The notes beneath the pieces are model-generated. The model made no database searches and was not told where the DNA came from. It worked only from the letters and a program-made list of their open reading frames with translations. A DNA stretch of 64,000 nucleotides from Owenia fusiformis (taxonomy: Eukaryota; Annelida; Polychaeta; Sabellida; Oweniidae): the NCBI GenBank assembly GCA_903813345.2, contig CAIIXF020000005.1, forward strand, positions 28,153,375-28,217,374, written 5' to 3'. Every line of letters starts with the position of its first letter. Within the stretch, counting starts at the first letter, position 1. Below are positions 62,160 to 64,000 of this stretch, piece by piece. A program made the translations under genes and the position numbers.

Positions 62160-64000
62160 CATGGTCACATTTTTTGCTGATTTTTTGTTACAAAATTATT
62201 TCAAGCCATCTGTCTCTCAGTCAATTAAAATGGCTGTAAAAAAATGGATATAATTTTTTGCCAATAATTTGTAACAAAATTATTTCATTTACAGTGACAT
62301 GGCTTTTTGCAATGCAAGACACCTGAAATTATTTGTAAAGCTAGGAAATGGGCCAAAATTGAATTTCGCGAGACAAAAATGGCGACCATTTTGAAATCAG
62401 GCAAGCTTTTGAACCAGGAGTCATAGGGGAGTTTTTTGTATTGATGTTGAACAAAAATAACTTGAAACTGGAATCCTATCGACAGAGGTTTTAAGCAAAT
62501 GGTCCAAAAGAGGATTTCGCGAGACAGATGGACAAATCAATGTTAACTAAAATGGCTGAAAATAAAAAAAATGGATACAATTTTTCGCTGATTTTTTGTA
62601 ACAAAATTATTTCATACAACTACCTTTTACAGTGACATGGCTTTTTACAATGCAGGACAGCTGAAATTATTTGTAAAGCTAGGAAATGGGCAAAAAGTGA
62701 ATTTCGCGAAACAAGAATGGCAACCATTTTGAAAATAGGCGAGCTTTTGAACCAAGAGTCATAGGAGAGTTTTTTGTATTGATGTTGAACAAAATTAACT
62801 TAAAATGGGAATCCTATCGACAGAGGGTTTAAGGTAAATGGTCCAAAAGTGGATTTTGCGAGACAGATGGACAAATCAATGTTAACTAAAATGGCTGAAA
62901 ATAAATAAATGGATATAATTTTTCGCTGATTTTTCGTAACAAAATTATTTCATACATCTACTCTTTACATTGACATGGATTTTTACAATGTAGGACACTT
63001 GAAATTATTTGTAAAGCTAGGAAATGGGTCAAAAGTGAATTTCGCGAGACAAAAATGGCGACCATTTTGAAAATAGGCGAGCTTTTGAACCAGGAGTCAT
63101 AGGGGAGTTTTCTGAATTGATGTTGAACAGAAATAACTTAAAACAGGAATCCTATCGACAGAGGTTTTAAAACGTGCCACAGAAAGTGGATTTCGCGAGT
63201 CAGATAGACAAATCAATGTTAACTAAAATGGCTGAAAATAAAAAAATGGATACAATTTTTCGCTGATTTTTTGTAACAAAATTATTTCATATATCTACCC
63301 TTTACATTGACATGGATTTTTACAATGTAGGACACCTGAAATTATTTGTAAAGCTAGGAAATGGGTCAAAAGTGAATTTCGCGAGACAAAAGTGACGGCC
63401 ATTTTGAAAATAGCCGAGCTTTTGAACCAAGAGTCATAGGAGAGTTTTTTGTATTGATGTTGGACAAAAATAACTTAAAATGGGAATCCTATCGACAGAG
63501 GGTTTAAGGTAAATGGTCCAAAAGTGAATTTTGCGAGACAGATGGACAAATCAATGTTAACTAAAATGGCTGAAAATGGATATAATTTTTCGCTGATTTT
63601 TCGTAACAAAATTATTTCATACATCTACTCTTTACTTTGCAATGGATTTCTACAATGTAGGACACTTGAAATTATTTGTAAAGCTAGGAAATGGGTCAAA
63701 AGTGAATTTCGCGAGACAAAAATGGCGGCCATTTTGAAAATAGGCGAGCTTTTGAACCAGGAGTCATAGGGGAGTTTTCTGAATTCATGTTGAACAGAAA
63801 TAACTTAAAACAGGAATCCTATCAACAGAGGTTTTAAAACGTGCCACTGTTATTGACAGAAAGAGGATTTCGCGAGTCAGATAGACAAATCAATGTTAAC
63901 TAAAATGGCTGAAAATAAAAAAATGGATACAATTTTTCGCTGATTTTTTGTAACAAAATTATTTCATATATCTAATCTTTACATTGACATGGACTTTTAC
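62160..64000 (+). repeat. About 340-bp satellite, more than five units, continues past window
   Basis: The core CGCTGATTTTTTGTAACAAA recurs at about 62177 (diverged), 62588, 62926, 63262, 63591 and 63939, spacings 329-411 bp. Each unit also has AAATGGCTGAAAAT and GTGAATTTCGCGAGACA. Alternate units look more alike (62588 with 62926; 63262 with 63939), suggesting a two-unit higher-order form. Open frames inside are not genes. Confidence 0.93.

Overview
The window is nuclear DNA of an invertebrate animal: AT-rich, with spliced genes, GT-AG introns, many short inverted-repeat transposons, a tRNA-derived SINE and simple satellites. The repeat style and the acidic, Q/K-rich proteins would suit a lophotrochozoan such as a mollusc or brachiopod, but nothing here fixes the phylum. 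Introns mean that most real genes are wider than any single open frame, so gene models below were built by hand from splice sites and reading-frame phase.

Region 1 (1-8.7 kb, + strand) holds the last 14 exons of HSP90B1 (GRP94/endoplasmin), the ER-lumen Hsp90. All exon junctions keep frame and the protein ends in KDEL. Region 2 (12.5-36.9 kb, + strand) is a cluster of three genes (here A, B, C) for extremely acidic proteins made almost wholly of thrombospondin-type-3-like calcium-binding repeats (DxDGDGIPDxxDxDDD). Gene A ends in VDDEL, a KDEL-like ER signal. Gene B has a single 6.7 kb exon with three nested repeat periods (819, 117 and 75 bp). Gene C has at least four exons, a lysine/glutamine-rich basic block between acidic blocks, and a probable alternative C-terminal exon. 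The first recognisable exon of each starts in phase 0 and lacks a start codon, so their 5' ends are unresolved. One possibility is that they splice to HSP90B1.

Region 3 (27.2-57.8 kb, - strand) carries six dispersed tandem copies of an unrecognised family of small, secreted, cysteine-free, helix-rich proteins. Each has a 19-nt coding first exon, one long exon, and a tiny last exon that exists in two unrelated versions. Copy 1 lies inside an intron of gene C on the opposite strand; copy 2 is broken. A TATA-like element lies about 105 bp upstream of the start codons. The spacers are full of transposon relics: palindromic Tc1/mariner-like elements, a hAT-like MITE that splits the promoter of copy 5, a 1.3 kb near-palindrome and a SINE.

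Region 4 (58-64 kb) has (TCCA)n satellite, an intronless Golgi sulfotransferase gene of the galactose-3-O-sulfotransferase family (60.85-62.08 kb, + strand), and about 340-bp satellite units that run off the window end. Themes that may link the genes are ER calcium handling and secretion (GRP94 beside calcium-binding repeat proteins) and possibly matrix or mineral-associated secretion; that functional link is inference.
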